Assembly (NCBI RefSeq): GCF_943193175.1
Contig: NZ_CALPDF010000001.1
Location: 62,001 to 126,000 of the forward strand
Direction of reading: 5' to 3'
DNA length: 64,000 bases
Source: Neobacillus muris
Lineage (GTDB): Bacteria; Bacillota; Bacilli; Bacillales; Cytobacillaceae
The position numbers were made by a program, and so were the translations under genes. How positions within the stretch are numbered: the stretch's first letter is position 1; each line of letters starts with the position of its first letter. Shown one piece after another: positions 36,569-44,558 of the stretch. The notes under the pieces were generated by a model, which was not told the origin of the DNA, made no database searches, and saw only the letters and a list, made by a program, of their open reading frames with translations.

Positions 36569-36620
36569 GGGCCTGTCCCCCATTGCGTTACTAATTTAAA
36601 GCGCCGGGGGACAGGCCCCA
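36569..36620. repeat. GGGGACWGTCCCC palindromic repeat, copy 9
   Basis: GGGGCCTGTCCCC, then ATTGCGTTACTAATTTAAAGCGCC, then GGGGGACAGGCCCC. The two boxes carry matching changes (CCTG and CAGG), so the long stem is kept by compensating substitutions. With copy 8 it brackets the Bce-type relic. Confidence 0.82.
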
Positions 36621-36628
36621 GCACTTCA

Positions 36629-37261
36629 CTAAATAGGTGCGGCAGAAAGTCTTTTGGCTGTTTCTGCTGCTTTGGCCAATCCCTTCGCAATGATTTCATC
36701 CGCCTGGTCAGGTGCTGCGTTATGTCCTTCTATAATGACTTCATCTATAATTTCCATTCCAAAGATACCGCCAACGACGTTTTTGATATAGTTTACGGAC
36801 ATTTCCAGCGGCTCTGTTTCCGGGGTGGAATAAATGCCGCCCCTCGCGCTTAATATGATTGCTTTTTTGTCAGGCATTAGGCCCATTAATTGGCCATTTT
36901 CATCATATTTGAATGTGAATCCAGCTTGATATACATAGTCGATAAAGGTTTGCAATTTGGCAGGGATGGTTAAATTCCACAGTGGGAATGCAAAAACAAC
37001 GATATCAGCGGCAGCCAATGCATCCATGGCCTTTTGTTTGGCCGCTAAAATTCGTTGTTCCAGCTCCGACAATTTATCTCCTGCTTGGACCTTCGCAAAC
37101 GCATTGAATAGGTCTTGCCCGAAGTATGGCATATCTTCAGCAAATACATCATATGTCGATACATGTACCGTTCCTAAGTTTTCCATAAAAGTTTCGTACA
37201 TCTTGCTTGAAACTGCTTCCGAAGCAGGACGATTATTTGCTTTTACTACTAATACATTCAT
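36629..37261 (-). CDS. azoR: FMN-dependent NADH-azoreductase AzoR
   Basis: 210-residue flavodoxin-fold quinone/azo reductase. The N-terminal VLVVKANNRPASEAVSSKMY is the FMN phosphate loop region, PLWNLTIPAKLQTFIDYV is the family signature contacting the isoalloxazine ring, and SARGGIYS closes the FMN site. It reduces quinones and azo compounds by two electrons and often serves against thiol-reactive quinone stress. No regulator (such as MarR/YodB type) is adjacent. ATG behind AGGAG. Confidence 0.93.
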   Translation of the reverse strand: MNVLVVKANNRPASEAVSSKMYETFMENLGTVHVSTYDVFAEDMPYFGQDLFNAFAKVQAGDKLSELEQRILAAKQKAMDALAAADIVVFAFPLWNLTIPAKLQTFIDYVYQAGFTFKYDENGQLMGLMPDKKAIILSARGGIYSTPETEPLEMSVNYIKNVVGGIFGMEIIDEVIIEGHNAAPDQADEIIAKGLAKAAETAKRLSAAPI

Positions 37262-37597
37262 TTTTTATTATGTCTCCTTTACAAATCGTAAATCTCGAAG
37301 TCATAATATATGAATTTAAAACAAACGGTCAACCAAACTGCAGTCATTTTATACAATTTGAACCGAAGGACCCACGATCACGGCCTTATTCCAGCCCAAA
37401 AAGTACTATAAAAAACATTCCTTTAAGGCCATTCGTAGGTAAAAAAATGGCCATCCTCTTTTCTCCATAACTCGTGAAATCCACGTTTCCTGCAGCAGTT
37501 TTCGACTTATTTCCCCAGAAATATCCATAAACTAGTGACACATGGAAAAAACTGACCTATACTTATCTATAAAAAAATGGCAGAAAAGGTGTGAATC
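37262..37597. other. Divergent gap between azoR and the Nudix gene
   Basis: No gene is supported here; open frames within have no ribosome site or recognisable product. It must hold promoters for the two divergent genes. A GGCCAT/ATGGCC inverted repeat occurs near 37428-37453. I could not assign a promoter with confidence. Confidence 0.4.
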
Positions 37598-38074
37598 GTG
37601 TTGGAATACACACTTTGTTTTCTAGTAAAAGCAGAGGAAATATTAATGTTATTACGGGCAAAGGAGCCCAACAAAGGAAAGTGGAACGGCGTCGGCGGAA
37701 AAATTGAACCAGATGAGACTCCGGCCCACTGCTGCAAAAGAGAGGTATTCGAAGAAACGGGGTTGCAGGTATCCGATCTCTCCTATAGAGGCATCATCTC
37801 CCTGGATGGCATCGATCACATATATGTCTATGTAGGAAGAAACTTTGAAGGCACTCTTATCGATTCCCCAGAAGGAAAACTCGAATGGAAAACAATCGAC
37901 TGGATATTACAAAGCCAGGAAGTCGTCAGCAACATCCCATTGTTTCTGGAGGAAATCCTAGATCCCAACTCCGAACCAAAACATTTTGAATGCCGCTACT
38001 CCGACAGCGACGAACTGATCTCATTTGAAATAAAGAAGCTAGAGGGACAGTCCCCCACCCCGTTAACACTTTAA
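37598..38074 (+). CDS. Nudix hydrolase
   Basis: 158 residues. The Nudix box is complete: G..E.......REVFEETGL, within GGKIEPDETPAHCC and the REV segment (about residues 34-56), so a Mg-dependent pyrophosphohydrolase is expected, perhaps of 8-oxo-dGTP type (YjhB/MutT-like; the start LCFLVKAEEILMLLRAKEPNKGKWNGVGGK fits). GTG start at 37598 (TTG next codon is possible). The C-terminal GQSPTPLTL and the stop codon are encoded by repeat copy 10, so the original terminus has been replaced. Confidence 0.88.
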   Translation: MLEYTLCFLVKAEEILMLLRAKEPNKGKWNGVGGKIEPDETPAHCCKREVFEETGLQVSDLSYRGIISLDGIDHIYVYVGRNFEGTLIDSPEGKLEWKTIDWILQSQEVVSNIPLFLEEILDPNSEPKHFECRYSDSDELISFEIKKLEGQSPTPLTL

Positions 38075-38094
38075 AGCACCGGGGGACAGGCCCC
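38043..38094. repeat. GGGGACWGTCCCC palindromic repeat, copy 10
   Basis: GAGGGACAGTCCCCC, ACCCCGTTAACACTTTAAAGCACC, then GGGGGACAGGCCCC. It overlaps the last 10 codons of the Nudix gene and provides its TAA. Confidence 0.82.
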
Positions 38095-38253
38095 ACAAAC
38101 CTATCAAACTAGAATTATATGGTAAAAAAGCTAGTAATCTGTTAAATTATAGTAGGAGTGTACTCTTCTGCATTTTTTTGCAGGATTCCATAATGACAGG
38201 TTCAGTCTTGTTGTGCTAGACTACTTGGGATAAGTAGTAAAGGATGATTTTTT

Positions 38254-39720
38254 ATGTCTTTCTTGAAGGATTTTGTTAAAAGGCCTGATTCAGTTGATGC
38301 GGGGTTTCTGCTTTATAATGCCAAGGTTTCTTTTGAAAGATTACGATATGTATCATTTATGTTGGTCATCACTTATCCAGCCTTTTTCATTTTCGATTTT
38401 TTTATTTTATCCAATCTTCAACATCCAGCCTATCGTTGGGTGCTTTCTGTCATCCATTTAACCGGGCTTGTCTCCTCTCTGCTCCTGTTGTCCCTATACA
38501 GCCGCTATAAAAAGCCGCCGAACGAGTTGATCATCCATACCTATATTTTTCTGTATTTATCCTTAGGGGTAATCGCTTCCATTAACAGTCAGGACTTTAC
38601 GGGGAATATCTATGCTTATTTAATCATCGTATTTGCTGTTGCTGTTATATTTCCGATTCGGCCCAAATACCTGTTTAGCCATTTTCTAGCAGCCCATCTA
38701 TTTTTCATCATTGGAATCAGCCTCGTCCACCCCGTTGACCTGGCCTATACCGTAAAGCTGGTAAATTCCACTGGCTGTGTAGTCATATCCTATACCATCG
38801 CACTATCCTTCCAACGCTATCGCCGAAGTGAATTTTCTATCAGGCAGAAGCTGCAGCGTAACGAGAATAGCTTTCGAAGGTTGTTTCATATGAACCCTTC
38901 TCCGCTAATTTTAGCAAAAATCGATGGTGAGATTTTGCTGATCAATCAGCAGGCCATCCATTACTACCATTTAGATGAAAAAACGATATTCTCCTCTCAT
39001 CCGGGCAGTTTCCTATTTACACAGCCTGAGGAAATGGAAAGCATCGTGAACAGGCTTTTAAAGGAAAAGAGCATCAAAAATTATATAACCGAGCAGCAAA
39101 TGGCACCGAAAAAAACAAAATGGTCGATGCTGCATTTTGAATTGGTCGATTACCTAGATGATACGTGCATCCTCATTGATACAATGGACATCACCGCCAT
39201 GAAGGAAAAAGAGCAAGAACTGCTGGAACATGCCACGATTGATATGCTGACAGGAGTCAGAAACCGCCGAAGCGGTCTCGAACTCCTGCAAAAAGAAATA
39301 GAGGGCGATTTGCCTTCGCAAGGATTTGTCCTGTGCTACATTGATATCAACAATTTAAAAATGGTGAACGACCAATACGGGCATCCGGCTGGTGATGATT
39401 TAATTAAAACTTGCTGCACCACGATAAACCAAAATATCTGTCAAACTGACATCCTGTTTCGTTTGGGCGGAGATGAATTTATCGTCATCTTTTTCAAAAA
39501 ACACCTTAGGGACGTCGAACAGATTTGGCAAATCATCAACTTGGCCTTCCAAACTATCCAAAAGCCATACCCCATCTCTGTCAGCCATGGCCTTTACGAG
39601 TACACACCAGGAACCACTGCCACCCTGGAAGAAATTCTTGAACTGGCAGACCAAGAAATGTATCAGTACAAAAAACAAAGCAAGGAAAACGCCGGCAGGC
39701 CTCTTGTAGATCAAAAATAA
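38254..39720 (+). CDS. Membrane diguanylate cyclase with PAS domain
   Basis: 488 residues. About six hydrophobic helices (residues 30-190) form a membrane sensor, followed by a PAS-like domain (RRLFHMNPSPLILAKIDGE, residues 205-320) and a GGDEF domain with an intact active site RLGGDEFIVIFF near residue 405 and a NLKMVNDQYGHPAGDDL nucleotide segment. No inhibitory RxxD motif is evident before GGDEF. It makes cyclic di-GMP. A small stem-loop (38220-38238) lies just ahead of its AAAGGATG ribosome site and might tune translation. Confidence 0.9.
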   Translation: MSFLKDFVKRPDSVDAGFLLYNAKVSFERLRYVSFMLVITYPAFFIFDFFILSNLQHPAYRWVLSVIHLTGLVSSLLLLSLYSRYKKPPNELIIHTYIFLYLSLGVIASINSQDFTGNIYAYLIIVFAVAVIFPIRPKYLFSHFLAAHLFFIIGISLVHPVDLAYTVKLVNSTGCVVISYTIALSFQRYRRSEFSIRQKLQRNENSFRRLFHMNPSPLILAKIDGEILLINQQAIHYYHLDEKTIFSSHPGSFLFTQPEEMESIVNRLLKEKSIKNYITEQQMAPKKTKWSMLHFELVDYLDDTCILIDTMDITAMKEKEQELLEHATIDMLTGVRNRRSGLELLQKEIEGDLPSQGFVLCYIDINNLKMVNDQYGHPAGDDLIKTCCTTINQNICQTDILFRLGGDEFIVIFFKKHLRDVEQIWQIINLAFQTIQKPYPISVSHGLYEYTPGTTATLEEILELADQEMYQYKKQSKENAGRPLVDQK

Positions 39721-39787
39721 GAAGCAATAGAGGGTGCTTGCGCTAGCCAATTCTCAAAGTTAAAACTTTAAAACTTTCTATCTAAAA

Positions 39788-39818
39788 AAAGGCGGCCCTT
39801 TTACGGGGCCTGCCTTTA
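39788..39818. terminator. Bidirectional terminator between the GGDEF gene and the type VII locus
   Basis: AAAGGC-GGCC and GGCC-GCCTTT arms form a GC-rich stem with A/T runs on both sides, in the gap between convergent genes. Confidence 0.75.
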
Positions 39819-39836
39819 AATAGAAACAATGCAGGA

Positions 39837-41117
39837 TCAAAACAGCTTAAAGACCATTTCTTCGTTGGCAATCCTGATTTTGTCTTGATGTTTAAGCTTA
39901 TTTTTTTGGTTAGGCTGGAGTTTTTTTCCGTTTAGGAAACTGCCATTGGTGGAGTGTTTGTCGATAAAGTAATAATCCCCGCCTTCCATGACCACTTCTG
40001 CGTGGACGCGTCCGACTGCCCGATTTTCCGACACATAATCCGCCTGCTCCGGGTCCCTGCCCAGCTTAAACACCCCTTTTTCAATCACGACTTTTTCACT
40101 GGAGGCGCCAAGCAGCAAAAAAGGTTTAGGCATTTCCAAGCTGGCTGCTCCCGCTCCCAACACAGTCGTTCCTTCCTCCTGAACCCCATGAAAAGCATCT
40201 AACACCGTGGTGCCGCCATTATCTTCGTGAAAGCTGCCGTGATTCGGAACAATATTAATCGATGCCCCGCCAATCGAGGATGCCCCCTTTAACAGCGAGT
40301 CCCCCTCGCCAAGCTCCGTGCGGGTAATCCGTTTATATTGCACCTCTTCTTCAATTTCCAATTTTTGTCCTTTTTTCTTGTCAGCCATGCGGCTTTTGTA
40401 CTCCGAGGTCAACACACCATGTTCATACGATGCTGCCGCTTCGGCCGATCCCTTCCCGGGACTGTAAAAATGGGACTGGGAATCATCAGCAGCAGCTGCC
40501 TTAAAGGAGAGTTGTTCCACCGCCGCTTCTGCGGCAACGCCCTTATCCGCCGCCGCAGAAAACGCTGCAAGATGTTCCTTAAAGTCCAATAAATCCATTT
40601 CTGACTCACTTGATAAATAATTATGGAGTTTGATGAAAAATGATAAATCACCCTGCTCATCGTAGGGAGCAGCCGCAACCAAGTCCCGGAAAAATTCTTT
40701 CATTGATACCTTTTCAAAAACATCATTCTTTATCGGAACATAGATAAAAACTAATCTATTTGAAAAGTGATCAAGAAAAATATAGTTTTTATCAAGCAAA
40801 ATATGGTCAAGCTTTATTGCTGGGTTCTTCTGCAAATCGGTTAAGCAGTCTGCCAAGTTTACTAGATAGGCTGCGAGATGTTCCTTTTTAAGCAGCCGGG
40901 AAAACAGCCTTCCGACCGTAAAATCAGATAGTTCATCATAACGGATGTACATCTCGTCTTCTTTTTTTAAGACGGCACAGGGCAATATTCCCAAGACCTG
41001 TTGATTGGTTAAGGACTCTAGCGAATCACTGTCGATTTCCGCATCAGCCGGCACCTGATAAAAAAAGAACCTCGAAATCCCATAGCTCTCTGTTTTAAGA
41101 TTAAGATGTTTGATCAT
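39837..41117 (-). CDS. FHA-domain protein of the type VII locus (DUF6382-like N-terminus)
   Basis: 426 residues. The N-terminal ~185 residues (SYGISRFFFYQVP through LVFIYVPIKNDVF and LLDFKEHL) look like DUF6382; its LDHILLDKNYIFLDHFSN stretch recalls the pseudokinase-like domain of YukC/EssB, which I offer as a guess. A low-complexity linker follows with two TTVL motifs (303-306, 317-320). The C-terminal FHA domain (about 332-426) keeps the phosphothreonine-binding residues LGRD (352-355), GRVHAEV and STNGSFLNG (389-397). No membrane segment. It is the last gene of the locus. Confidence 0.82.
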   Translation of the reverse strand: MIKHLNLKTESYGISRFFFYQVPADAEIDSDSLESLTNQQVLGILPCAVLKKEDEMYIRYDELSDFTVGRLFSRLLKKEHLAAYLVNLADCLTDLQKNPAIKLDHILLDKNYIFLDHFSNRLVFIYVPIKNDVFEKVSMKEFFRDLVAAAPYDEQGDLSFFIKLHNYLSSESEMDLLDFKEHLAAFSAAADKGVAAEAAVEQLSFKAAAADDSQSHFYSPGKGSAEAAASYEHGVLTSEYKSRMADKKKGQKLEIEEEVQYKRITRTELGEGDSLLKGASSIGGASINIVPNHGSFHEDNGGTTVLDAFHGVQEEGTTVLGAGAASLEMPKPFLLLGASSEKVVIEKGVFKLGRDPEQADYVSENRAVGRVHAEVVMEGGDYYFIDKHSTNGSFLNGKKLQPNQKNKLKHQDKIRIANEEMVFKLF

Positions 41118-41174
41118 TTCGCATCGTCTCCATTAAAGGCGTCACACTGCCCATTTTTCGTTCAAAAGTTAGGC

Positions 41175-41224
41175 GGCTATGCCGGACTCTCCCTCGTTCG
41201 CGAAAAGGGAGAGCCCAAATAGCC
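41175..41224 (-). other. Long GC-rich hairpin between WXG100 and FHA genes
   Basis: GGCTAT (41175-41180) pairs with ATAGCC (41219-41224) and the inner GG-CTCTCCCT with AGGGAGAG-CC. It lies 9 bases past the WXG100 stop and lacks a T-run, so it may protect the WXG100 part of the mRNA from decay and lower expression of the FHA gene. Confidence 0.7.
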
Positions 41225-41232
41225 AGCACTCG

Positions 41233-41535
41233 TTATTTAAATGCGCTCGCATTATTATTGATCGCATCCTCAGCTTGATTATAAGAATTCACAGTTTGGT
41301 CCAGGAACGCAGCGTAGCTATTTACGACCTCTCGGAAACTCTCAAACTTTGGTTGAAGTGCATTAAAATTGCTTCTAATTGTGTTCGATGCATCAGAATT
41401 CCAAGTGCTTGCCAATGCATTCATTTCACGCTTAATGTCATCAAGCCTTGCAGCCAAATTGTTGTTTAATGTACGGATTTGATTTGCCGTGCTCGAGACC
41501 TCATTAAGAGATATTTTGATTCCTTCAACAGCCAC
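41233..41535 (-). CDS. WXG100-family secretion substrate (EsxA-like), distal copy
   Basis: 100 residues, all helical, the size of EsxA/YukE. The turn between the two helices is WNS (W45-N46-S47) where WXG is usual. The C-terminal secretion signal YxxxE is present (Y85...E89 in SYNQAED). GTG start behind GAGGTGAC. Such proteins form antiparallel dimers and are exported through EssC. It is 25 bases downstream of the other WXG100 gene, so the two probably form a heterodimer pair. Confidence 0.88.
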   Translation of the reverse strand: MAVEGIKISLNEVSSTANQIRTLNNNLAARLDDIKREMNALASTWNSDASNTIRSNFNALQPKFESFREVVNSYAAFLDQTVNSYNQAEDAINNNASAFK

Positions 41536-41560
41536 CTTATGTCACCTCACTCGTTATCGA

Positions 41561-41863
41561 TTAATTTGTTAAACGTTTCGCAGCGTTTACGACTTCGCCT
41601 TGTGTATCGCGGTAGGTCTTCGCACTTACTTTCAAGAACTCCGAATACTGCTTCATTAATTGGGTCATCTTTTGCAAATCATCCTGGAAGCCCTCAATTT
41701 GGGTCGTGTAAGCGACATTGTCCTGCCCAGCCCAAGCAGCCTTCATCGCGTTGACTTCACTGAAAAGCTGTTTGTAGATTCTTTCATAATCAGCTGCCTG
41801 CTGGTCAATCTTTGCGGATGCAGTCTCTAATTTCGCTGGATCTACTGTAATCGATCTTGCCAT
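41561..41863 (-). CDS. WXG100-family secretion substrate, proximal copy
   Basis: 100 residues counted from the ATG at 41863, which follows an AAAGGAGGTGAT ribosome site; the frame extends three codons further without support. The WXG turn is canonical (W44-A45-G46). The C-terminal half has YSEFLKVSAKTYRDTQG; it has no exact YxxxD/E, unlike the other copy, consistent with one partner of a dimer carrying the signal. High-strength ribosome site suggests high expression. Confidence 0.9.
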   Translation of the reverse strand: MARSITVDPAKLETASAKIDQQAADYERIYKQLFSEVNAMKAAWAGQDNVAYTTQIEGFQDDLQKMTQLMKQYSEFLKVSAKTYRDTQGEVVNAAKRLTN

Positions 41864-41896
41864 TGATATCACCTCCTTTAAAGTTCTTCCAAAAAT

Positions 41897-42088
41897 TTAA
41901 ATCTTTCTTAGCTCGTTAATCACACTTTGATACTTATTGGCCGCCATTTGGAGGCTTGAAGCGCTCTTGGCGGCACCGATTCCTTTGAACTCCTTGCCGA
42001 TTCCTTCCGAAATTTCCTCCAGTTCCCTGGCAATCGCAGCAATATCGACAATTAAACTATTAATCTTGATTTGCAATTCCTTCTCCAT
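41897..42088 (-). CDS. Small helical protein (possible chaperone/Lap-like partner)
   Basis: 63 residues, two helices joined near GIGKEFKGIGA. It has no membrane segment. It lies between the lipase-like gene (18 bases upstream) and the WXG100 pair. Type VII effectors of the LXG and lipase types are secreted with small helical partners (Lap/Tla proteins), and this gene has the right size and place; that role is inferred. It has a GGGGGG-type ribosome site. Confidence 0.65.
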   Translation of the reverse strand: MEKELQIKINSLIVDIAAIARELEEISEGIGKEFKGIGAAKSASSLQMAANKYQSVINELRKI

Positions 42089-42105
42089 GCCGTCCCCCCA
42101 ACTGG

Positions 42106-43485
42106 TTAATGCAAAGCCCTTGCTTTGGCCAATAATTTAGACTCTGCACCATCCAAAAGACTAAGAGCCGTATTCAAATAATTGATATTTTGATTGAGCG
42201 TAAAATGGAAGGTCGTCAAAATATCAGCCTTCAATAAATTATCAAACCCCATAATCCCGACTTCCATATACAACGAATCAATCCGGTCATTAATGTCAGC
42301 TGTCAGCCGCTTAATCGCTTGCAGACGGTGGGCATAGTATGCCAAACGGTGAAGATTGACCTGGATATATGGCTCCACTGTTATGTGCCCCCCGAAAAGG
42401 GCATGGCCGTTCCGCTTTAAAACCAGGTTCACCCTTTGTTGGAGCTTGGAAAAGACATTTCTGACATCATGAATAACCTTCGAGGTGACATTCTTTAATC
42501 CCTTATAGACTGCCACACAGCCATCGATTACCTGCTCAGCCGCTTCCTTCATTCCCTTCCAGGATGCTTGGATCACCACCAAGGCCGCATCACGCAGAGC
42601 AAGCGCAGCTTGATAGATTTCCCGTGCCCCATGAATCACATAGACAAGCTCAAATCTGATGATTTCTCCCATAAGATGGCCAGGAGAATGAATCCCCCCC
42701 GGCCTGACCTTTTCAAAGCGGCCGTTTATAAATTCAACACTCGTTTCATAATGTGGATAAAATGGGTCTAAGTAGAAATTTTTATTAATCTCCACCACTT
42801 TATCCACATAGGGGGCAAAGCCTAAATCATGGACAAAATCCCCCTCATAGGCAATAAAATCAAACCGCTCACCCTTCAAAGCGTCCTGCTGCCTGCGGGT
42901 CAATGCCGGCCAGAAGATCGGAGCCCCATTAATGACATAGCCGCTCAAGCCATCGTCTAAATTGTGGACAAATACATAGGATGCCAGATTTCCGCCTTTT
43001 GAATGGCCGAAAACATATTTTTCACCCACAGCTTGGTGGATAAACTGTTGATAAAATCGGTCGGCTTCTTCCTGCTGTTGGATCTCGTTCCCGATTCCAG
43101 CAGAGCCATTCGATACCCAGTCCGTCTTGAAGTGCTCCCAATCAAGCGGGTTTTCACTGCCTCTAAACACAGCCGCTGCGTTCCCATCTCCGTCTCCCCA
43201 AGCATAGCCGACAAAGCCGGACTCCGACCTGCCGCCCATATTGGGGTTGTTATTTTGATAACCATTTAACGTCACATTGGCCAGGCTGGAATCCTCAAAG
43301 CGGTCAGAATGGAAATACTCCTCCAATGCTTCTCTCCTTGCATCGCCCCCGTTATCGGGAATCCGTTTCACTTTTTGCCAGATTTCTTCGACAGTCAGTC
43401 CCTTATACCGCCCTTCCGGCAAATCGAAGTATGACAATTGCAAGAGGATATTTTTTTCTTCATCATTCAGGTTATCAAGTGACAC
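42106..43485 (-). CDS. Lipase-like alpha/beta hydrolase with helical C-terminus, possible type VII effector
   Basis: 459 residues. The N-terminal domain (about 1-250) is a DUF2974/DUF6792-type hydrolase: AVFRGSENPLDW, then the nucleophile elbow GHSKGGNLASYV (Ser162) and YVINGAPIFWP. The C-terminal ~170 residues are helical, ending with a predicted coiled hairpin (RLQAIKRLTADINDRIDSLY region) like the LXG/WXG targeting helices. There is no signal peptide. This order, toxin first and helical domain last, matches the reverse-arranged lipase toxin TslA of Staphylococcus aureus. I prefer the GTG at 43485, with GAGGAG ahead, to the TTG at 43503, which would overlap the lipoprotein gene. Confidence 0.75.
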   Translation of the reverse strand: MSLDNLNDEEKNILLQLSYFDLPEGRYKGLTVEEIWQKVKRIPDNGGDARREALEEYFHSDRFEDSSLANVTLNGYQNNNPNMGGRSESGFVGYAWGDGDGNAAAVFRGSENPLDWEHFKTDWVSNGSAGIGNEIQQQEEADRFYQQFIHQAVGEKYVFGHSKGGNLASYVFVHNLDDGLSGYVINGAPIFWPALTRRQQDALKGERFDFIAYEGDFVHDLGFAPYVDKVVEINKNFYLDPFYPHYETSVEFINGRFEKVRPGGIHSPGHLMGEIIRFELVYVIHGAREIYQAALALRDAALVVIQASWKGMKEAAEQVIDGCVAVYKGLKNVTSKVIHDVRNVFSKLQQRVNLVLKRNGHALFGGHITVEPYIQVNLHRLAYYAHRLQAIKRLTADINDRIDSLYMEVGIMGFDNLLKADILTTFHFTLNQNINYLNTALSLLDGAESKLLAKARALH

Positions 43486-43492
43486 GGATTTC

Positions 43493-44251
43493 TCACTCCT
43501 CAAACGGCTCGTAATACGCTTCGATTTGGCCAGGCTCCGTTATTTTTGCAAGATTATCCACCATAATTGTTCCAAACACCTTGGCATCTAAATTGGACCA
43601 TGGCACATTATTGACATTGGAGGTTCGGATATAATCGGCCGCATCAACAGAATCATCGACAAACCCGAGGGAAACGCCATAGGCTTCCACCCCTAGCGGC
43701 TCCAATAGCTGCAGCAAGCGATAAACCGGTTCATAGTACTCCTCTGGGTTCGGTGCCTCAGACGTTTTCACCGCAACTTTCAGCACGACTTCAGCGTCCT
43801 GATTCTTTTTTGAAAAATAGTCCATGGCAGACATGCTTTTCATCGAGCTATCGTATTTACCGTCTTCCACATACAACAGAACCCGATAGTCATAGTCCCC
43901 TGGCACAATCGCTTGGATCTCCTGTTTGTACTTGCCAGTCAGTTCCTCTCCCCACTTGGACAACATATATGTATCGTAATACTTGTCTTCATGATCTCGT
44001 TTTGTGCCGGCCAAAAACACCTGCTCCGGCTTTCCTTCCGGGTGGACAATGACTTTGTCGTCCCCATACATATTTTTAAAAATAGAATGGCCTTCCTTAA
44101 AGGTCTCCACCTCAAACTTTTCTCCATACGTTTCCTCTAAATGATTCACAATCGCTTCCTCCGAAGCTTTCTCACTCATACAGCCGGTTCCTCCTAGTAA
44201 TAGAATGATGGGAAGAAGTATGCCGAGCATTCGTTTTTTCCGTTTCATCAT
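43493..44251 (-). CDS. Lipoprotein of the type VII locus (possible immunity protein)
   Basis: 252 residues. The signal peptide KRKKRMLGILLPIILLLGGTGC ends in a lipobox with Cys24; the rest is hydrophilic with no family I recognise (segments such as DYDYRVLLYVEDGKYDSSMKS and YYEPVYRLLQLLEPLGVE). It would sit on the outer face of the membrane. It directly precedes the lipase-like gene, and in the TslA system the immunity protein TilA is a lipoprotein. Alternatively it could be an assembly factor of the secretion machine. Its end nearly touches the hydrolase start. Confidence 0.75.
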   Translation of the reverse strand: MMKRKKRMLGILLPIILLLGGTGCMSEKASEEAIVNHLEETYGEKFEVETFKEGHSIFKNMYGDDKVIVHPEGKPEQVFLAGTKRDHEDKYYDTYMLSKWGEELTGKYKQEIQAIVPGDYDYRVLLYVEDGKYDSSMKSMSAMDYFSKKNQDAEVVLKVAVKTSEAPNPEEYYEPVYRLLQLLEPLGVEAYGVSLGFVDDSVDAADYIRTSNVNNVPWSNLDAKVFGTIMVDNLAKITEPGQIEAYYEPFEE

Positions 44252-44306
44252 GCACCTTCCTTTAGGAACAATAGGAATCCAGCCGGGCCAAAGTGCGCTC
44301 AGCCAT

Positions 44307-44558
44307 TTACAGCAGCATCAGCTTCGACCCATTTTTCAAACCAAGTTCTTCAATCGTCAATTGATGATCCAGCACCTGACCGGTCACCCGGTCGCAGAGA
44401 ACAGTCTGCTCTGTCGCCTTGTAGTAGCCCTTTGACAATTCAGAGGCTGTATTCGACAGCAGATAGGCCACCTCATAGACCTTGCTTTTTAAGGGAATAA
44501 ACACGTCATAACTGTGATGGGAGGCCGGATTATAAATCTCGACGAGGATTTTAGGCAT
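44307..44558 (-). CDS. esaB: Ubiquitin-like type VII protein EsaB/YukD
   Basis: 83 residues with the YukD/EsaB ubiquitin-like fold: a beta-grasp start (KILVEIYNPASHHSYDVFIP) and the end LTIEELGLKNGSKLMLL. EsaB is a core regulator of the Firmicutes T7SSb. The ATG overlaps the essC end by 8 bases, so the two are translationally coupled. Confidence 0.87.
   Translation of the reverse strand: MPKILVEIYNPASHHSYDVFIPLKSKVYEVAYLLSNTASELSKGYYKATEQTVLCDRVTGQVLDHQLTIEELGLKNGSKLMLL

Noticed and set aside
37207-37470. 87-codon plus-strand frame across the azoR start and gap
   Set aside because: Overlaps azoR in antisense, has no ribosome site and no recognisable product.
38100-38254. Cyclic di-GMP riboswitch ahead of the membrane GGDEF gene
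   Set aside because: Only a 7-base-pair stem-loop was found; the conserved GEMM-I core pattern is absent.
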